The notes below the pieces were generated by a model. It worked only from the letters and a program-made list of their open reading frames with translations. It was not told where the DNA came from and made no database searches. Positions 35,831-46,112 of a DNA stretch of 64,000 nt are shown here, one piece after another. The translations under genes and the position numbers were made by a program. This DNA is from Priestia megaterium (lineage in GTDB: Bacteria; Bacillota; Bacilli; Bacillales; Bacillaceae_H), in assembly GCF_023824195.1 (NCBI RefSeq), contig NZ_CP085442.1, positions 4,130,001 to 4,194,000 on the forward strand. Reading direction: 5' to 3'. Each line of letters begins with the position of its first letter. The first letter of the stretch is position 1.

Positions 35831-35853
35831 ATGTTTTTCCTCCTATCACTATT

Positions 35854-35964
35854 AAAAAACCTCTTTACGCAGAGGCAAAGAGGTTTTCAGCATACAAGGA
35901 AGACGCTATACCGCAGCATAGGTTTCCTTATATAGTGATCCCCCTTTTGCAGCCTCACGGGACT
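35854..35964 (-). promoter_or_regulatory. PyrR attenuator between pyrR and pyrP
   Basis: The minus strand carries AGTCCCGTGAGGCT (35951-35964), a full match to the PyrR-binding consensus. It is followed by a terminator stem AAAACCTCTTT/AAAGAGGTTTT (35856-35887) with a T run. It is one of three equivalent leaders in this operon. Confidence 0.93.
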
Positions 35965-35986
35965 ACCATTTAAAAGGGTATATAAT

Positions 35987-36535
<549 letters not shown>

Positions 36536-36552
36536 TCACCTCGAGTTGTTGA

Positions 36553-36666
36553 CATAAAAAAAATCCTCTTGCCTTGAGGCAAGAGGATTTGGTTTTAGAC
36601 ATATTTCTTCAAAAAGGCTATAAGTATGCCTTTTCTGCACCGTTTCCTTCTCAGCCTCTCTGGACT
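36553..36666 (-). promoter_or_regulatory. PyrR attenuator in the pyrR 5' leader
   Basis: Minus-strand PyrR element AGTCCAGAGAGGCT (36653-36666) precedes a 13-bp terminator stem AAATCCTCTTGCC/GGCAAGAGGATTT (36561-36590) with a T run just upstream of the pyrR ribosome site. This makes pyrR autoregulated. Confidence 0.94.
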
Positions 36667-36696
36667 GTTCTTAAAGGTTCTTATTAAGTTAATACA

Positions 36697-36725
36697 AGTA
36701 TGCCATCACTTATGGCAGTTGTCAA
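36697..36725 (-). promoter_or_regulatory. Sigma-A promoter of the pyr operon
   Basis: TTGACA (36720-36725), 17 nt, CATACT (36697-36702) on the minus strand. The transcript should start near 36690, leaving about 25 nt before the PyrR element. The TGA stop of rluD lies inside the -35 hexamer. Confidence 0.75.
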
Positions 36726-37636
36726 CTTCTTTTTTCAATAAGCTCTAGCATCTCATTAAACTCTTTTGGAGCCGGTGCTTCAAATTCCATATATTCATTT
36801 GTACGAGGGTGAATAAAGCCTAATACGCCTGCATGAAGCGCTTGTCCGTCAATCGGAAGCGTTTTTTTCGGTCCGTACTTCGGATCCCCGGCAAGCGGAA
36901 AGCCAATATACTTCATATGAACGCGAATTTGGTGTGTTCGCCCCGTTTCTAGCTTACATTCGACCAGTGAAAAATCTTTAAAACGCTGCAATACAGTAAA
37001 GTGCGTCACTGCATCACGACTGTTTTCATCAGTCACCGTCATGCTTTGACGATCTTGCTTATCTCGGCCGATTGGCGCATCAATTGTACCGTGATCGTGC
37101 GCAATTACTCCGTGAACGATAGCTTTATAACGACGCGTCACTGTTTTAGCTACAAGCTGACTAACTAGTGATTCATGGGCTAAATCATTTTTTGCAACCA
37201 TAAGTAAACCGGATGTATCTTTATCAATTCGATGAACGATACCAGGGCGCATAACGCCGTTAATACCGGATAAATCTTTACAGTGAGCCATTAGGCCGTT
37301 TACAAGCGTGCCGCTATGATGACCAGGAGCTGGATGTACAACCATGCCGCGAGGTTTATTTACAACAAGCACATCTTGATCTTCATAATAAATATCTAAA
37401 TCCATTTCTTCCGCTACCACATCAAGCTCTTCTAGTTCCGGCACTTCAATAATAATAGCGTCTCCTGTTTTACATTTATAGTTTCCTTTGACGGTTTTAT
37501 CGTTCACTTTTGCGTGACCTTCTTTAATCCACTGCTGCACTTGTGAACGTGACCATTCTGCATTTACAGTCGAAAGTACTTTATCAATACGTTCTCCTGC
37601 TTGTTCTTCATTTATAACTGTTTCAATTACATTCAT
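36722..37636 (-). CDS. rluD: RluD-type 23S rRNA pseudouridine synthase (YlyB)
   Basis: A 304-residue enzyme with an N-terminal S4 RNA-binding domain (about 13-75) and a RluA-family catalytic domain holding [11 protein letters not shown] near 140, where the Asp is the nucleophile. By family it modifies uridines in helix 69 of 23S rRNA; the exact target is inferred. It starts 4 nt inside lspA, the conserved lspA-rluD pair, and ends in the pyr promoter. Confidence 0.9.
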   Translation of the reverse strand: MNVIETVINEEQAGERIDKVLSTVNAEWSRSQVQQWIKEGHAKVNDKTVKGNYKCKTGDAIIIEVPELEELDVVAEEMDLDIYYEDQDVLVVNKPRGMVVHPAPGHHSGTLVNGLMAHCKDLSGINGVMRPGIVHRIDKDTSGLLMVAKNDLAHESLVSQLVAKTVTRRYKAIVHGVIAHDHGTIDAPIGRDKQDRQSMTVTDENSRDAVTHFTVLQRFKDFSLVECKLETGRTHQIRVHMKYIGFPLAGDPKYGPKKTLPIDGQALHAGVLGFIHPRTNEYMEFEAPAPKEFNEMLELIEKRS

Positions 37637-38100
37637 TCTTTGTGCTCCTTCTTCATTTTCCCTTCAAACAGCGTCATAATAAACATGATGATTACTCCGA
37701 CGACAAGTGCCGAATCAGCTACGTTAAAAATCGGAAAATCATACGTAAAGATGTATGTGTTTACGAAATCAACTACTTCTTTACGGACCACTCGATCAAT
37801 AAAGTTTCCAATGGCGCCGCCTAACATTAATGCTAGCGCAATACCGAACCATTTATCTTGTTTTTTGAGCTTTTGAATATAAATTATTAAACCGACTACC
37901 ACAACCACCGTAATGAGATAAAAGAACCACATCTGTCCTTGTAAAATCCCCCACGCGGCTCCTCTGTTACGATGAGAGGTAATGTAAAGAAAGTTTTCAA
38001 TTACGGTGATGCTTTGTCCATAATACATTTCTTTTACAATCATCCATTTTGTTACCTGATCAATAAGTATAACAGCTAAAGCGATAAGATAATAAAACAC
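37633..38100 (-). CDS. lspA: Lipoprotein signal peptidase (signal peptidase II)
   Basis: A 155-residue inner-membrane aspartyl protease with four expected membrane helices. The catalytic aspartates are in GNFIDRV (about 101) and FNVADSALV (about 128), and the N-terminal ILIDQVTKW motif is near residue 12. It cleaves prolipoproteins after lipid attachment. Located between ylyA and rluD as in B. subtilis. Confidence 0.96.
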   Translation of the reverse strand: MFYYLIALAVILIDQVTKWMIVKEMYYGQSITVIENFLYITSHRNRGAAWGILQGQMWFFYLITVVVVVGLIIYIQKLKKQDKWFGIALALMLGGAIGNFIDRVVRKEVVDFVNTYIFTYDFPIFNVADSALVVGVIIMFIMTLFEGKMKKEHKE

Positions 38101-38180
38101 AAACGTTTTCCTCCCGCAATAAAATCAAACGAATCCATACTAAAGCATTTTAGCACATAATTCATTTTTTTTCTCGCTTC

Positions 38181-38468
38181 TCACCATAAAACAAATAAAT
38201 CTTCGTTTGTGCGGGCCGTCGGCATTACTTTTAATTTATGAATAGACATCACTTCGCCAGTTAGTTCATCAATTCCGAACGCACCAACGTCAAGCTTTGC
38301 TAACGCGTGTTCTACATCTTTTAAATCTGCTTTAATCATTTCTATTACATAACGTTCCTTTTCATCTATATAACCAGATTGTTCTGTAGCATATCTCACT
38401 AGGCGATCTTGTAATTCTTCTTTAATAAGAGCTAATTCCTGTCCAATGGAAAGATAATTTTCATACAT
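38181..38468 (-). CDS. ylyA: Small DksA/TraR-like protein without zinc finger (YlyA-like)
   Basis: A 95-residue protein beginning MYENYLSIGQELALIKEEL, mainly helical, followed by AKLDVGAFGIDELTGEVMSI. The latter matches the DksA-family stretch that normally carries the first zinc cysteine (YGxCxxCG-like), here replaced by Asp and Thr; no cysteine is present in the whole protein. Position between ileS and lspA equals that of B. subtilis ylyA, a DksA-family protein. The start at 38468 has GGAGGCG 7 nt upstream; the frame runs to 38687 but that extension reads back into ileS and its terminator and is rejected. An RNA polymerase partner role is inferred only from family. Confidence 0.8.
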   Translation of the reverse strand: MYENYLSIGQELALIKEELQDRLVRYATEQSGYIDEKERYVIEMIKADLKDVEHALAKLDVGAFGIDELTGEVMSIHKLKVMPTARTNEDLFVLW

Positions 38469-38603
38469 GCAAACGCCTCCTGTGCTGATAAGATGAAGTA
38501 TTAATGATGTTAGGTTTACCGAGTTTTCCATCGAATCTACAACACAAGTTTTTCCTAAGGCTTTAAATGCTTTATACCATTGTATTTGGGAATTTCGTAC
38601 AGC

Positions 38604-38633
38604 AAAAAACACGCCCAAAAAGGACGTGTTTTT
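38604..38633 (-). terminator. Intrinsic terminator of ileS
   Basis: AAAACACG pairs with CGTGTTTT with an inner CC/GG, then a minus-strand T run. It follows the ileS stop by a few bases and separates it from ylyA. Confidence 0.8.
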
Positions 38634-38638
38634 GTTAA

Positions 38639-41404
38639 TTACTGCTGAACGTAGTGATTTTTTACAACATCCGCACAGCGTGTACATAAAGTCGGGTGAT
38701 CTTGATCTTCGCCAACTGTTGGTGATACAACCCAGCAGCGCTCACACTTCTCACCTTCTGCTTTACTTACAACAATTGAAGCATAGCTGAATTTTTGTGC
38801 TTCAGCAGGTGCTTCACCTTCTGCTACCTCAAGATCTGAAACGATGAAGAGTTGACCTACATTTTCAGAAATAGATGCTAACAGTTCTTTCGTATCTGCT
38901 GTTGGATACAGCGTTAATTTTGCTTCTAAAGACTTACCGATTACTTTTTCATTACGAGCTTGTTCTAGCGCTTTTAATACTTCATCACGAAGCTCCATGA
39001 ATGCATCCCATTTCTCTACTAATTGATCTGCTCCTTCGATTTCTTGAACCTCTGGCATATCAACTAGCTGCACGCTTTCTTCCGTTACATTTGGAATGTG
39101 AACCCATACTTCGTCTGCTGTATGAGAAAGAATTGGAGACACTAATTTCGTTAACGATAATAACGTTTCATAAAGGACCGTTTGAATGCTGCGACGCTCT
39201 ACATTATTTTCTGCTTCGATGTACAATACATCTTTTGCAAAGTCTAAGTAGAATGAACTCATATCAATTGTACAGAAATTATGCACTGCGTGATAAATGC
39301 TTGAGAATTCATATGAATCATAAGATTTTTTCACTTTATCAATTAATTTGTTCAGCTTCACAAGCATGTAGCGGTCTACTTCACGAAGGTCTTCAACGGC
39401 TACAGCATCAGTTGATGGATTAAAGTCCGCTAAGTTTCCTAGTAAGAAACGGAACGTGTTGCGGATTTTACGATATACTTCTGCTACTTGTTTTAAAATG
39501 TTATCAGATACACGAACATCAGCTTGGTAATCTACAGAAGCTACCCATAAACGTAAAATATCTGCACCTAGTTGTTTCATTACTTTTTCTGGAATTACAA
39601 CGTTTCCTAATGACTTACTCATTTTGCGACCTTCACCGTCTAAAGCAAATCCGTGGCTAAGTACCCCTTTATAAGGTGCTTCACCCGTTACAGCTACACT
39701 TGTAGAAAGACTTGAATTAAACCAGCCGCGGTATTGGTCAGAACCTTCTAAATACAAATCAGCCGGACGCTGTAAGTCTTCACGTTCTTCAAGAACAGCT
39801 TGATGTGAAGAGCCAGAGTCAAACCATACGTCCATGATGTCTGTTTCTTTTGTGAAGCGGCCATTTGGGCTTCCTTCATGAGTAAAGCCTTCTGGAAGCA
39901 AGTCTTTTGCTTCACGCTCAAACCATACGTTTGATCCATGTTCTCTAAATAGATTTGATACGTGTTCGATTGTTTCGTCCGTAATGATTGGCTCATCATT
40001 TTCAGCATAAAATACCGGAATCGGAACGCCCCATGCACGTTGACGAGAAATACACCAGTCTCCGCGGTCACGCACCATGTTATAAAGTCGCGTTTCACCC
40101 CAAGTAGGCACCCATTCTGTTTTTTCTACTGCTTTTAATAAATCTTCACGGAAATCTTTAATAGACGCAAACCACTGTGCCGTTGCACGGAAAATTGTTG
40201 GTTTCTTTGTACGCCAGTCATGTGGGTATGAGTGGGTAATGAAACTTAATTTTAACAGCGCGCCTTCTTCTTCTAGTTTGTCTGTAATCGGCTTATTCGC
40301 TTTATCATAGAATAACCCTTCAAATCCTGGTGCTTCATTCGTCATATGCCCCTTACTGTCGACTGGACAAAGAACTTCCAAACCATATTTTTGACCAACG
40401 ATAAAGTCGTCTTCCCCGTGTCCCGGTGCTGTATGAACACACCCAGTACCAGCATCCGTTGTTACGTGATCGCCAAGAACAACTAAAGAATCACGCTTGT
40501 AGATTGGATGCTCAGCTACTACACGCTCAAGTTCTGAACCTTTTACCGTACGAAGCGTCTTATAGTCAGCCCATTCAATTTCTTTAGCAACTGTTTTAAT
40601 CAGTTCAGTTGCCACTACATATTTTGCTCCATCTGCTTCAACTACGCTGTACTGAAGCTCAGGATTGACAGCAATCCCTTGGTTAGCTGGCATTGTCCAT
40701 GGTGTTGTCGTCCAAATGATGAATTTTTCATCTTGTTCAAGCACACCTTTACCATCTTTTACGTTAAACGCTACGTAAATAGAAGCTGAACGCTTGTCAT
40801 AGTATTCAATTTCCGCTTCTGCTAAAGCAGATTCACTTGAAGGGGACCAGTACACAGGTTTTAACCCTTTGTAGATGTAGCCTTTTTTCGCCATGTCACC
40901 AAACACTTTGATTTGCTGCGCTTCGTACTGCGGCTGAAGCGTTACATATGGATTATCCCAATCTCCGCGTACGCCTAAACGCTTGAACTGCTCACGCTGG
41001 CCGTTTACTTGTTCCCAAGCATACTGTTCGCAAAGCTTACGGAACTCAGCTACCGTCATTTCTTTGCGGTTTACTTTTTTATTTTTTGTTAAAGCTGTTT
41101 CAATTGGCAAACCGTGTGTATCCCAGCCTGGTACATAAGGTGCGCAGAAGCCTGACATCGACTTATAGCGAACGATAAAATCTTTTAAAATTTTATTTAA
41201 TGCATGTCCCATGTGAATATCGCCATTCGCATATGGAGGTCCATCATGCAGGACAAATAGCGGACGGCCTTCCGTACGTTTTTGTACTTTTTCATAAATA
41301 TTCATTTCAGCCCATTGTTCTTGCATTTTAGGCTCGCGGTTCGGTAAATTTCCACGCATCGGAAATTCAGTTTTTGGCATCAATAATGTATCTTTATATT
41401 CCAT
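38639..41404 (-). CDS. ileS: Isoleucine-tRNA ligase
   Basis: A 921-residue class Ia synthetase. HIGH-type motif HMGH at 64-67 (within [11 protein letters not shown]), the KMSKS loop near 595, the CP1 editing domain between, and a C-terminal zinc module CERCW...CTRCADV (about 886-910). It charges tRNA-Ile and edits Val. A T-box leader with an AUC specifier precedes it. It resembles the bacterial rather than the mupirocin-resistant type, judged by length and the zinc ligands. Confidence 0.97.
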   Translation of the reverse strand: MEYKDTLLMPKTEFPMRGNLPNREPKMQEQWAEMNIYEKVQKRTEGRPLFVLHDGPPYANGDIHMGHALNKILKDFIVRYKSMSGFCAPYVPGWDTHGLPIETALTKNKKVNRKEMTVAEFRKLCEQYAWEQVNGQREQFKRLGVRGDWDNPYVTLQPQYEAQQIKVFGDMAKKGYIYKGLKPVYWSPSSESALAEAEIEYYDKRSASIYVAFNVKDGKGVLEQDEKFIIWTTTPWTMPANQGIAVNPELQYSVVEADGAKYVVATELIKTVAKEIEWADYKTLRTVKGSELERVVAEHPIYKRDSLVVLGDHVTTDAGTGCVHTAPGHGEDDFIVGQKYGLEVLCPVDSKGHMTNEAPGFEGLFYDKANKPITDKLEEEGALLKLSFITHSYPHDWRTKKPTIFRATAQWFASIKDFREDLLKAVEKTEWVPTWGETRLYNMVRDRGDWCISRQRAWGVPIPVFYAENDEPIITDETIEHVSNLFREHGSNVWFEREAKDLLPEGFTHEGSPNGRFTKETDIMDVWFDSGSSHQAVLEEREDLQRPADLYLEGSDQYRGWFNSSLSTSVAVTGEAPYKGVLSHGFALDGEGRKMSKSLGNVVIPEKVMKQLGADILRLWVASVDYQADVRVSDNILKQVAEVYRKIRNTFRFLLGNLADFNPSTDAVAVEDLREVDRYMLVKLNKLIDKVKKSYDSYEFSSIYHAVHNFCTIDMSSFYLDFAKDVLYIEAENNVERRSIQTVLYETLLSLTKLVSPILSHTADEVWVHIPNVTEESVQLVDMPEVQEIEGADQLVEKWDAFMELRDEVLKALEQARNEKVIGKSLEAKLTLYPTADTKELLASISENVGQLFIVSDLEVAEGEAPAEAQKFSYASIVVSKAEGEKCERCWVVSPTVGEDQDHPTLCTRCADVVKNHYVQQ

Positions 41405-41453
41405 GTTTTACCCTCCCAAAAAAACGTAAATTTCATATCTTTTTGTACCATAA

Positions 41454-41720
41454 CAAAAAGACCTCCTCATCCCAAAAAGGGACGAGAAGGCCTCCCGCGG
41501 TACCACCCTAGTAGATTTGCTGCACGCAAATCCTCTTTGCATTCGTAACGTGAATAAACCGCCACTGCTTACTATCATCAGTTCAGCAATGGTACTCTAG
41601 GGTGATTTTCACTTTTTTGTTTGTTATCGAGCTCGCACCATCCTCGATTCGCTTTGACAAACTAAAAAAGCTACTGTCCCTGTCTCCGTACTGTTTGATA
41701 TGAAATTTCATCTGTTACCA
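41454..41720 (-). promoter_or_regulatory. Isoleucine T-box riboswitch of ileS
   Basis: The minus-strand leader contains the invariant T-box AGGGTGGTACCGCG (41496-41509) that pairs with the uncharged tRNA acceptor end. Its terminator stem (GGCCTTCTCGTCCC with GGGATGAGGAGG, T run) spans 41454-41492. In stem I the codon ATC inside GAAAATCACC (41604-41606) is the likely specifier for isoleucine, consistent with ileS. Uncharged tRNA-Ile should favour the antiterminator and readthrough. Confidence 0.95.
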
Positions 41721-41721
41721 A

Positions 41722-41751
41722 ATTATATGACAACAAAACGTGAGAAGTCAA
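41722..41751 (-). promoter_or_regulatory. Sigma-A promoter of ileS
   Basis: TTGACT (41746-41751), 18 nt, TATAAT (41722-41727) on the minus strand, immediately before the T-box leader. The perfect -10 and position make it convincing. It lies just beyond the divIVA stop. Confidence 0.8.
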
Positions 41752-41764
41752 GATGATGTCTTGA

Positions 41765-42259
41765 CTAGTCAATTTTTTCTTCTAGCGCTGGCATCTCATA
41801 ATCCATCAACTGATCCCAGTCGTCGCTGTTTAACATTTCAAGCTGTGCTTCGATTAACATTTTGAAACGAGTTCTAAATACTTTAGACTGCTTTTTCGTC
41901 TCCTCAATGTCCATCGCAATTTTACGAGACTTAGACAGTGCTTCATTAATAATACGGTCCGCATTTTTTTCTGCTTCTTTTATAATGAGCTTCGCTTCTT
42001 TTTCAGCGTTTCGCTTCACATCTTCCGCTGCTTCTTGAGCAATTAAAATTGATTTATTTAACGTCTCTTCGATGTTAGTAAAATGTCCAAGACGATCTGT
42101 TAATTCAGATACTCTTCCTTCTAACTCCTTTTTATCACGCATTACCAGCTCATAGTCTTTAATTACTTGGTCAAGAAACTCATTCACTTCATCTTCATCA
42201 TATCCGCGAAACCCGCGATTAAACTCTTTGTTATGAATATCCAAAGGGGTTAAAGGCAT
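41765..42259 (-). CDS. divIVA: Cell division initiation protein DivIVA
   Basis: A 164-residue coiled-coil protein. The N-terminal lipid-binding domain opens TPLDIHNKEFNRGFRGYDE, with the turn that inserts into negatively curved membrane, followed by a long coiled coil (about 30-150). DivIVA marks poles and late septa, recruits MinJ and, during sporulation, RacA. It ends the ylmC-to-divIVA block. Start ATG at 42259 is preceded by GGAGGTGGCC. Confidence 0.97.
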   Translation of the reverse strand: MPLTPLDIHNKEFNRGFRGYDEDEVNEFLDQVIKDYELVMRDKKELEGRVSELTDRLGHFTNIEETLNKSILIAQEAAEDVKRNAEKEAKLIIKEAEKNADRIINEALSKSRKIAMDIEETKKQSKVFRTRFKMLIEAQLEMLNSDDWDQLMDYEMPALEEKID

Positions 42260-42343
42260 CTAGGCCACCTCCGTGTTGTCTCATTACATCATTAGTAATG
42301 GTTTATTCGACATATTTTTAAAATTTCCTGCTAGTAGATTTCT

Positions 42344-43117
42344 TTATTTCTGCTTTCCTACAACAATTCGCCATTTTTCTTTTTTGGTTTTGCCTTCAAG
42401 TGAAACAATACGACTTCTGCCGTGACCACGAAGCGACAAAATATCACCTTCATGACATTCAAAAGAAGGCTGTTCAATGACTTTAAAATTTACTTTTACC
42501 GCTCCATTTGCAATAAACGGCTGGACTTTTTGTCTTGATAAATTGTGAATGGTCGACAGCAAAACATCAAGCCTCATTGAAGAAACTGTATAAACGTGTT
42601 CAATCAGCTCTTCTTTTACCACATGCAGCTGCTCTCTTTGAATAGAAGAAAGTGAAACTTTGGCTTTTCCAATTAACGTTAAATTCATCTCAATATAAGA
42701 AGAAATTTCCTCTGCAGCTACAAGCTGAATATCGTCTCCCGCGACCAAAATATCGCCAAATTTTGAACGGCGCAGTCCTAAGGACATCGCCGAACCAAGA
42801 ACTTGAGGATGTTCAATCGTCACAAACTTTTTAGGATAATTGAGCTCATACATATGCAACTGAAAATCTTCGCTTTCAGGTACATAGTAATCCGGATATA
42901 GCAGCGCACGCTTGCGTTCAGCAAACGGTTGTCCACCATCAAATGAAACTTGAACCTCTCCTTCAGTCCCGACAATAGCCGTCACAATCTGCTGCTCTCT
43001 TGGATCTAAAAAGTCCGTTAACTTTGGGCTGTATTGATGTAGGACATCTTCTTTCCACTGAAGAACCTGGTCAATAAATCCATGTTCTTCTTGCCTAAAA
43101 TGTTCATAAATAGACAT
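42344..43117 (-). CDS. ylmH: S4-domain RNA-binding protein YlmH
   Basis: A 257-residue protein with an N-terminal YlmH-specific fold and a C-terminal S4 RNA-binding domain (about 180-240, MRLDVLLSTIHNLSRQKVQPFIANGAVKV split across it). S4 domains bind structured RNA, and YlmH has been reported to associate with stalled 50S subunits and to act in the RqcH alanine-tailing pathway; I recall this from recent literature. It is conserved between ylmG and divIVA. Confidence 0.92.
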   Translation of the reverse strand: MSIYEHFRQEEHGFIDQVLQWKEDVLHQYSPKLTDFLDPREQQIVTAIVGTEGEVQVSFDGGQPFAERKRALLYPDYYVPESEDFQLHMYELNYPKKFVTIEHPQVLGSAMSLGLRRSKFGDILVAGDDIQLVAAEEISSYIEMNLTLIGKAKVSLSSIQREQLHVVKEELIEHVYTVSSMRLDVLLSTIHNLSRQKVQPFIANGAVKVNFKVIEQPSFECHEGDILSLRGHGRSRIVSLEGKTKKEKWRIVVGKQK

Positions 43118-43142
43118 ATTATTACTCCTACTATTGGTATGT

Positions 43143-43170
43143 AAAAAAGGAATCCAGCGATTCCTTTTTA
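43143..43170 (-). terminator. Hairpin terminator between ylmG and ylmH
   Basis: AAAAAGGAATC and GATTCCTTTTT pair around CAGC, with A and T runs making it symmetric. It overlaps the ylmG stop codon. It probably attenuates rather than abolishes readthrough into ylmH, whose own start is only 26 nt away. Confidence 0.75.
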
Positions 43171-43437
43171 AATAAATCCAACCATACTGTGAAGTGAACG
43201 TACACCTGCTTGCGCAAATCGTAGTAAAAAGATTGCAACAAGAGGTGAAATATCAATCATGCCAATAGGCGGAATGATTTTACGAAAAGGCTCTAAGTAA
43301 GGCTCACAAATGCTGCCAAGCAGCTGACCAAACTTAGACGCCCTTACATCGGGTACCCAAGACATCAAAATGTAAATAATCAGTGCCCATGAGTAAAGAC
43401 CAATCAATTGTCCAAGAATCCCAAAAACGATGTCCAA
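43168..43437 (-). CDS. ylmG: YggT family membrane protein YlmG
   Basis: An 89-residue protein with two membrane helices around [20 protein letters not shown] and a C-terminal helix with [12 protein letters not shown], and the conserved [14 protein letters not shown] loop between. YggT proteins are linked to cell division and plastid or septum membranes, but biochemical function is unknown. It follows sepF by 3 nt. Confidence 0.93.
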   Translation of the reverse strand: MDIVFGILGQLIGLYSWALIIYILMSWVPDVRASKFGQLLGSICEPYLEPFRKIIPPIGMIDISPLVAIFLLRFAQAGVRSLHSMVGFI

Positions 43438-43440
43438 AAA

Positions 43441-43905
43441 CTACCACCTCTTTACGTTTGTTGTATCATGTTCTCCCATCATATCTGAAATGCTTCCGCT
43501 TACGTCTACATTATCAGGTGTACATAAAAAGATGTCGGTTCCAATTTTTTGAATGTCCCCGCCTAAAGCATAAACTGTACCACTTAAAAAGTCGACAATT
43601 CTTACTGCTTGATCTCGTTGAATGCGCTGTAAATTCACAACTACGACTTTACGATTTTTTAAATGATCCGTAATTTCTTGTGCTTCGGCATAGACGCGAG
43701 GTTCGCAAAGCATCATTTTTGATGATTTTTGAACGCTTTGCAAGCTAATCACGTTTTGCTGCTGATTCGGCTGCTGACTAGCTTTCGCTGGTCTCGACTG
43801 CTGTACAGGCTCTTCTACCGACTCTTCTTCTTCGTAATGTTCTTCTACATATTCAGTATCGTCATCAAGAGCAAAAAAACTTCTAAAGCGATTTTTCATA
43901 CTCAT
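43441..43905 (-). CDS. sepF: Cell division protein SepF
   Basis: A 154-residue FtsZ-binding protein. The N-terminal amphipathic helix ([11 protein letters not shown]) binds membrane, an acidic-Gln-rich linker (about 20-60) follows, and the globular SepF domain (about 65-150, with [22 protein letters not shown] split) forms rings. It bundles FtsZ and anchors the Z-ring, partly redundant with FtsA. ATGs at codons 1 and 3 are alternatives. Confidence 0.95.
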   Translation of the reverse strand: MSMKNRFRSFFALDDDTEYVEEHYEEEESVEEPVQQSRPAKASQQPNQQQNVISLQSVQKSSKMMLCEPRVYAEAQEITDHLKNRKVVVVNLQRIQRDQAVRIVDFLSGTVYALGGDIQKIGTDIFLCTPDNVDVSGSISDMMGEHDTTNVKRW

Positions 43906-43921
43906 CTTGAATTACACCTCC

Positions 43922-44605
43922 TTAACGTTCATTCCCAACTAACGTGGTTCCTAGCCGAATGAATGTTGCTCCTTCTTCAATTGCAATTGCATAATCGTTT
44001 GACATTCCCATTGATAGCTCTGTACACGGTGCATATGGGAGTTTTAGTTCTTGTATACGGTCCTGCAATTTCTTTAGACCTTGAAAACAGCTGCGAAGCA
44101 AGGACTCGTCATCTGTGTGAGGAGCCATGGTCATTAATCCAACCACTTGGATATTTGCAAACGCTTCAAGAGATTGAATAAATGGCATTACGTCTTCTAC
44201 AGCAAGGCCATGCTTTGATTGTTCTTCGGCAACATTAACTTGTACAAAACATTTTATACGATGTCCTGCACGTTTATCAATTTCTTTTGCTAAAGATAAT
44301 CGGTCTAGTGAATGAATATAGTCAACTTTATCAATCACATTTTTTACTTTTCTTGTTTGTAAGCTTCCGATAAAATGCCAGGTCGCTTTCTCACCGATTG
44401 ATTCATACTTTTCTAGAAGACCTTCATCCCTGTTTTCTCCGAGATGTAAAATGCCTGCATCCACTGCTTCTGCTGCTCGTTTTGTGGAAACGTATTTTGT
44501 TACAGCAATCAGCTCTACATCTTCTCGATTTCGATTAACTTTTTTACACGCTTCAGCAATTGTTTGTTGAACTGCTTCTAGATTTTCACTTACGCTAGCT
44601 GTCAC
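43922..44605 (-). CDS. ylmE: PLP homeostasis protein YlmE (YggS/PLPBP)
   Basis: A 227-residue PLP-binding barrel protein. The lysine that holds PLP is in AVTKYVS near residue 37, and the phosphate-binding SMGMSNDY and IRLGTTLVG are in the C-terminal third. Family members adjust vitamin B6 and amino/keto acid balance, without known catalysis. It is 8 nt before ylmD in the transcription order sense and 17 nt upstream of sepF. Confidence 0.94.
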   Translation of the reverse strand: MTASVSENLEAVQQTIAEACKKVNRNREDVELIAVTKYVSTKRAAEAVDAGILHLGENRDEGLLEKYESIGEKATWHFIGSLQTRKVKNVIDKVDYIHSLDRLSLAKEIDKRAGHRIKCFVQVNVAEEQSKHGLAVEDVMPFIQSLEAFANIQVVGLMTMAPHTDDESLLRSCFQGLKKLQDRIQELKLPYAPCTELSMGMSNDYAIAIEEGATFIRLGTTLVGNER

Positions 44606-44612
44606 TATGTAA

Positions 44613-45434
44613 TTACTCCTCCTTAAAGCCTATGAAGTTAAACATGCGTCCTGTTTTCCCTTGGTCGCGGCGATGTGAGAAGAACAGGTCATCTTCACAG
44701 CTTGTACAATACGACGATGTTAAAATTCGTTCCGGCAATACGCCTGCGTTTTGAATCAGCAGCTTATTGACTTTTTTTAAATTAAGCGCGTATTGTCCAG
44801 GGCTTACTTCTTGATATCCATTTTGGCCAACTACTTCGTTTACTTGTGTAATGACGCGGTTATCGACAACATAACAGCAATCTTCAATCGAAGGGCCAAT
44901 CGCCACGTAAATATCTTCAACCGGAACATTTTCTTGCTCTACCCACCGTCGAATCATATTTCCTGCAATATCTTTTACTGTTCCCTTCCACCCAGCATGA
45001 GCAAGACCAACTAAATGGTGATCAGGCGCATAGAAGTACAGCGGAACACAATCTGCATAACATAAAGCTAACAAAATATCAGATTCATTTGTATAAATGC
45101 CATCCGTTGCTTTTATGCCCTCTTCATATTTGTAGAGTCCTTTTGCACAGTCGGCTTTTGTTACTTTTTGAACAGTTGCTTCATGTACTTGTTCAGCACA
45201 TACAAAGCTTTCAAAAGACATGTCTAGTTCGGCTGCTAAAATTTTTCTATTTGTAATAACATCTTCTACGTTATCGTTTACGTGAAGCCCTAGGTTAAAA
45301 GAAGCAAATGGAGGTTTACTCACGCCACCATTTTTTGTGGTGAAACCAGCAACAAGCATATCATTCTTTTCTACCCAAGGGCTCAGCCACATAAACGACT
45401 CGTGATGGCTTTTTTTTAATGGCTCAGGATTCAT
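44613..45434 (-). CDS. ylmD: Purine nucleoside phosphorylase/laccase-domain protein YlmD (PgeF/YfiH)
   Basis: A 273-residue member of the DUF152/multi-copper polyphenol oxidase family. Metal ligands include His in LAHAGWKGT near 140, Cys in ALCYADCVP and His near the C-terminus. Relatives cleave purine nucleosides (adenosine, inosine), and E. coli YfiH also edits UDP-MurNAc-tripeptide. The natural substrate here is not evident. Overlapping context with ylmE and sepF suggests co-expression. Confidence 0.9.
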   Translation of the reverse strand: MNPEPLKKSHHESFMWLSPWVEKNDMLVAGFTTKNGGVSKPPFASFNLGLHVNDNVEDVITNRKILAAELDMSFESFVCAEQVHEATVQKVTKADCAKGLYKYEEGIKATDGIYTNESDILLALCYADCVPLYFYAPDHHLVGLAHAGWKGTVKDIAGNMIRRWVEQENVPVEDIYVAIGPSIEDCCYVVDNRVITQVNEVVGQNGYQEVSPGQYALNLKKVNKLLIQNAGVLPERILTSSYCTSCEDDLFFSHRRDQGKTGRMFNFIGFKEE

Positions 45435-45508
45435 GTATGTGACACATCCCTTGTTTCATTTGTTCTCACATATTGTACCACAGATTGCTAGGTGCTGTTG
45501 ACAAAAAA

Positions 45509-45763
45509 CTAATTCTCTTCAGGCTGAAATGCGTCTTTATAACGTACTAAAATGACATCAGAACCAATTTTCACAATATTTTTCCACGGAATCACAATTT
45601 CATCATCTTTTCCAAAGAAGCCCAATACACGAGAGCCTCCGATAATGACGGCCTGTATTTTTCCCGTTGTTAAGTCAATATCAATATCCCCTACATTTCC
45701 AAGTTTTTTGCCATCAGCTACATTCACTACATCTTTCAGCTGAAATTCTGAAATCTTTAACAT
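45509..45763 (-). CDS. ylmC: PRC-barrel protein YlmC/YmxH
   Basis: An 84-residue PRC-barrel protein with MLKISEFQLKDVVNVADGKKLG at the start (read in pieces) and a valine-rich beta core ending LVRYKDAFQPEEN. Members of this YlmC/YmxH group occur with sporulation and cell-wall genes, but function is unknown. Start at 45763 follows GGAGGAGAGAGC. A longer frame to 45784 is not supported. Confidence 0.9.
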   Translation of the reverse strand: MLKISEFQLKDVVNVADGKKLGNVGDIDIDLTTGKIQAVIIGGSRVLGFFGKDDEIVIPWKNIVKIGSDVILVRYKDAFQPEEN

Positions 45764-46112
45764 GCTCTCTCCTCCTATAGCCAACTTTATTCCTTAGCCT
45801 ATATATATTTTCAAATTTTCATTTCATGAAGGAAAAGCTTATTTTTTCTCTGCCACTCTCTTTCTATAGGCATTTTGTTCACTAATTACACAGCTTTTCA
45901 TCAAGAGACATTCTCAACGAGTAGCTAGAAGTCCTCACAGCAATAGGAAATCTGATATGAATATCTTTTGGTCATGTATTATACATTGATACATACAAAA
46001 TAAGCACCGTGTCTGTTTTTATAGACACGATGCTTATTAAGTTGAACATCAAATAAAGTGAATGGTAATTAATTATATGAACGTGAGCAGCTGCCAGTTT
46101 AGATAGCTTTTG
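45764..46112. other. Intergenic region between sigG and ylmC
   Basis: About 350 nt with no gene. In B. subtilis an ABC ATPase gene ylmA occupies this place; no reading frame here resembles one. It contains the sigG terminator. A promoter for ylmC must lie on the minus strand but I see no clear match. Confidence 0.65.
46000..46036 (-). terminator. Intrinsic terminator of sigG
   Basis: TAAGCA.CGTGTCT and AGACACG.TGCTTA form an interrupted 13-bp stem. Minus-strand downstream bases are TTATTTTG, a moderate U tract. It lies about 75 nt past the sigG stop. Confidence 0.65.

Noticed and set aside
38469..38687. Upstream extension of the DksA-like gene into ileS
   Set aside because: It would read through the ileS terminator and overlap the ileS end; a good ribosome site and ATG exist at 38468.
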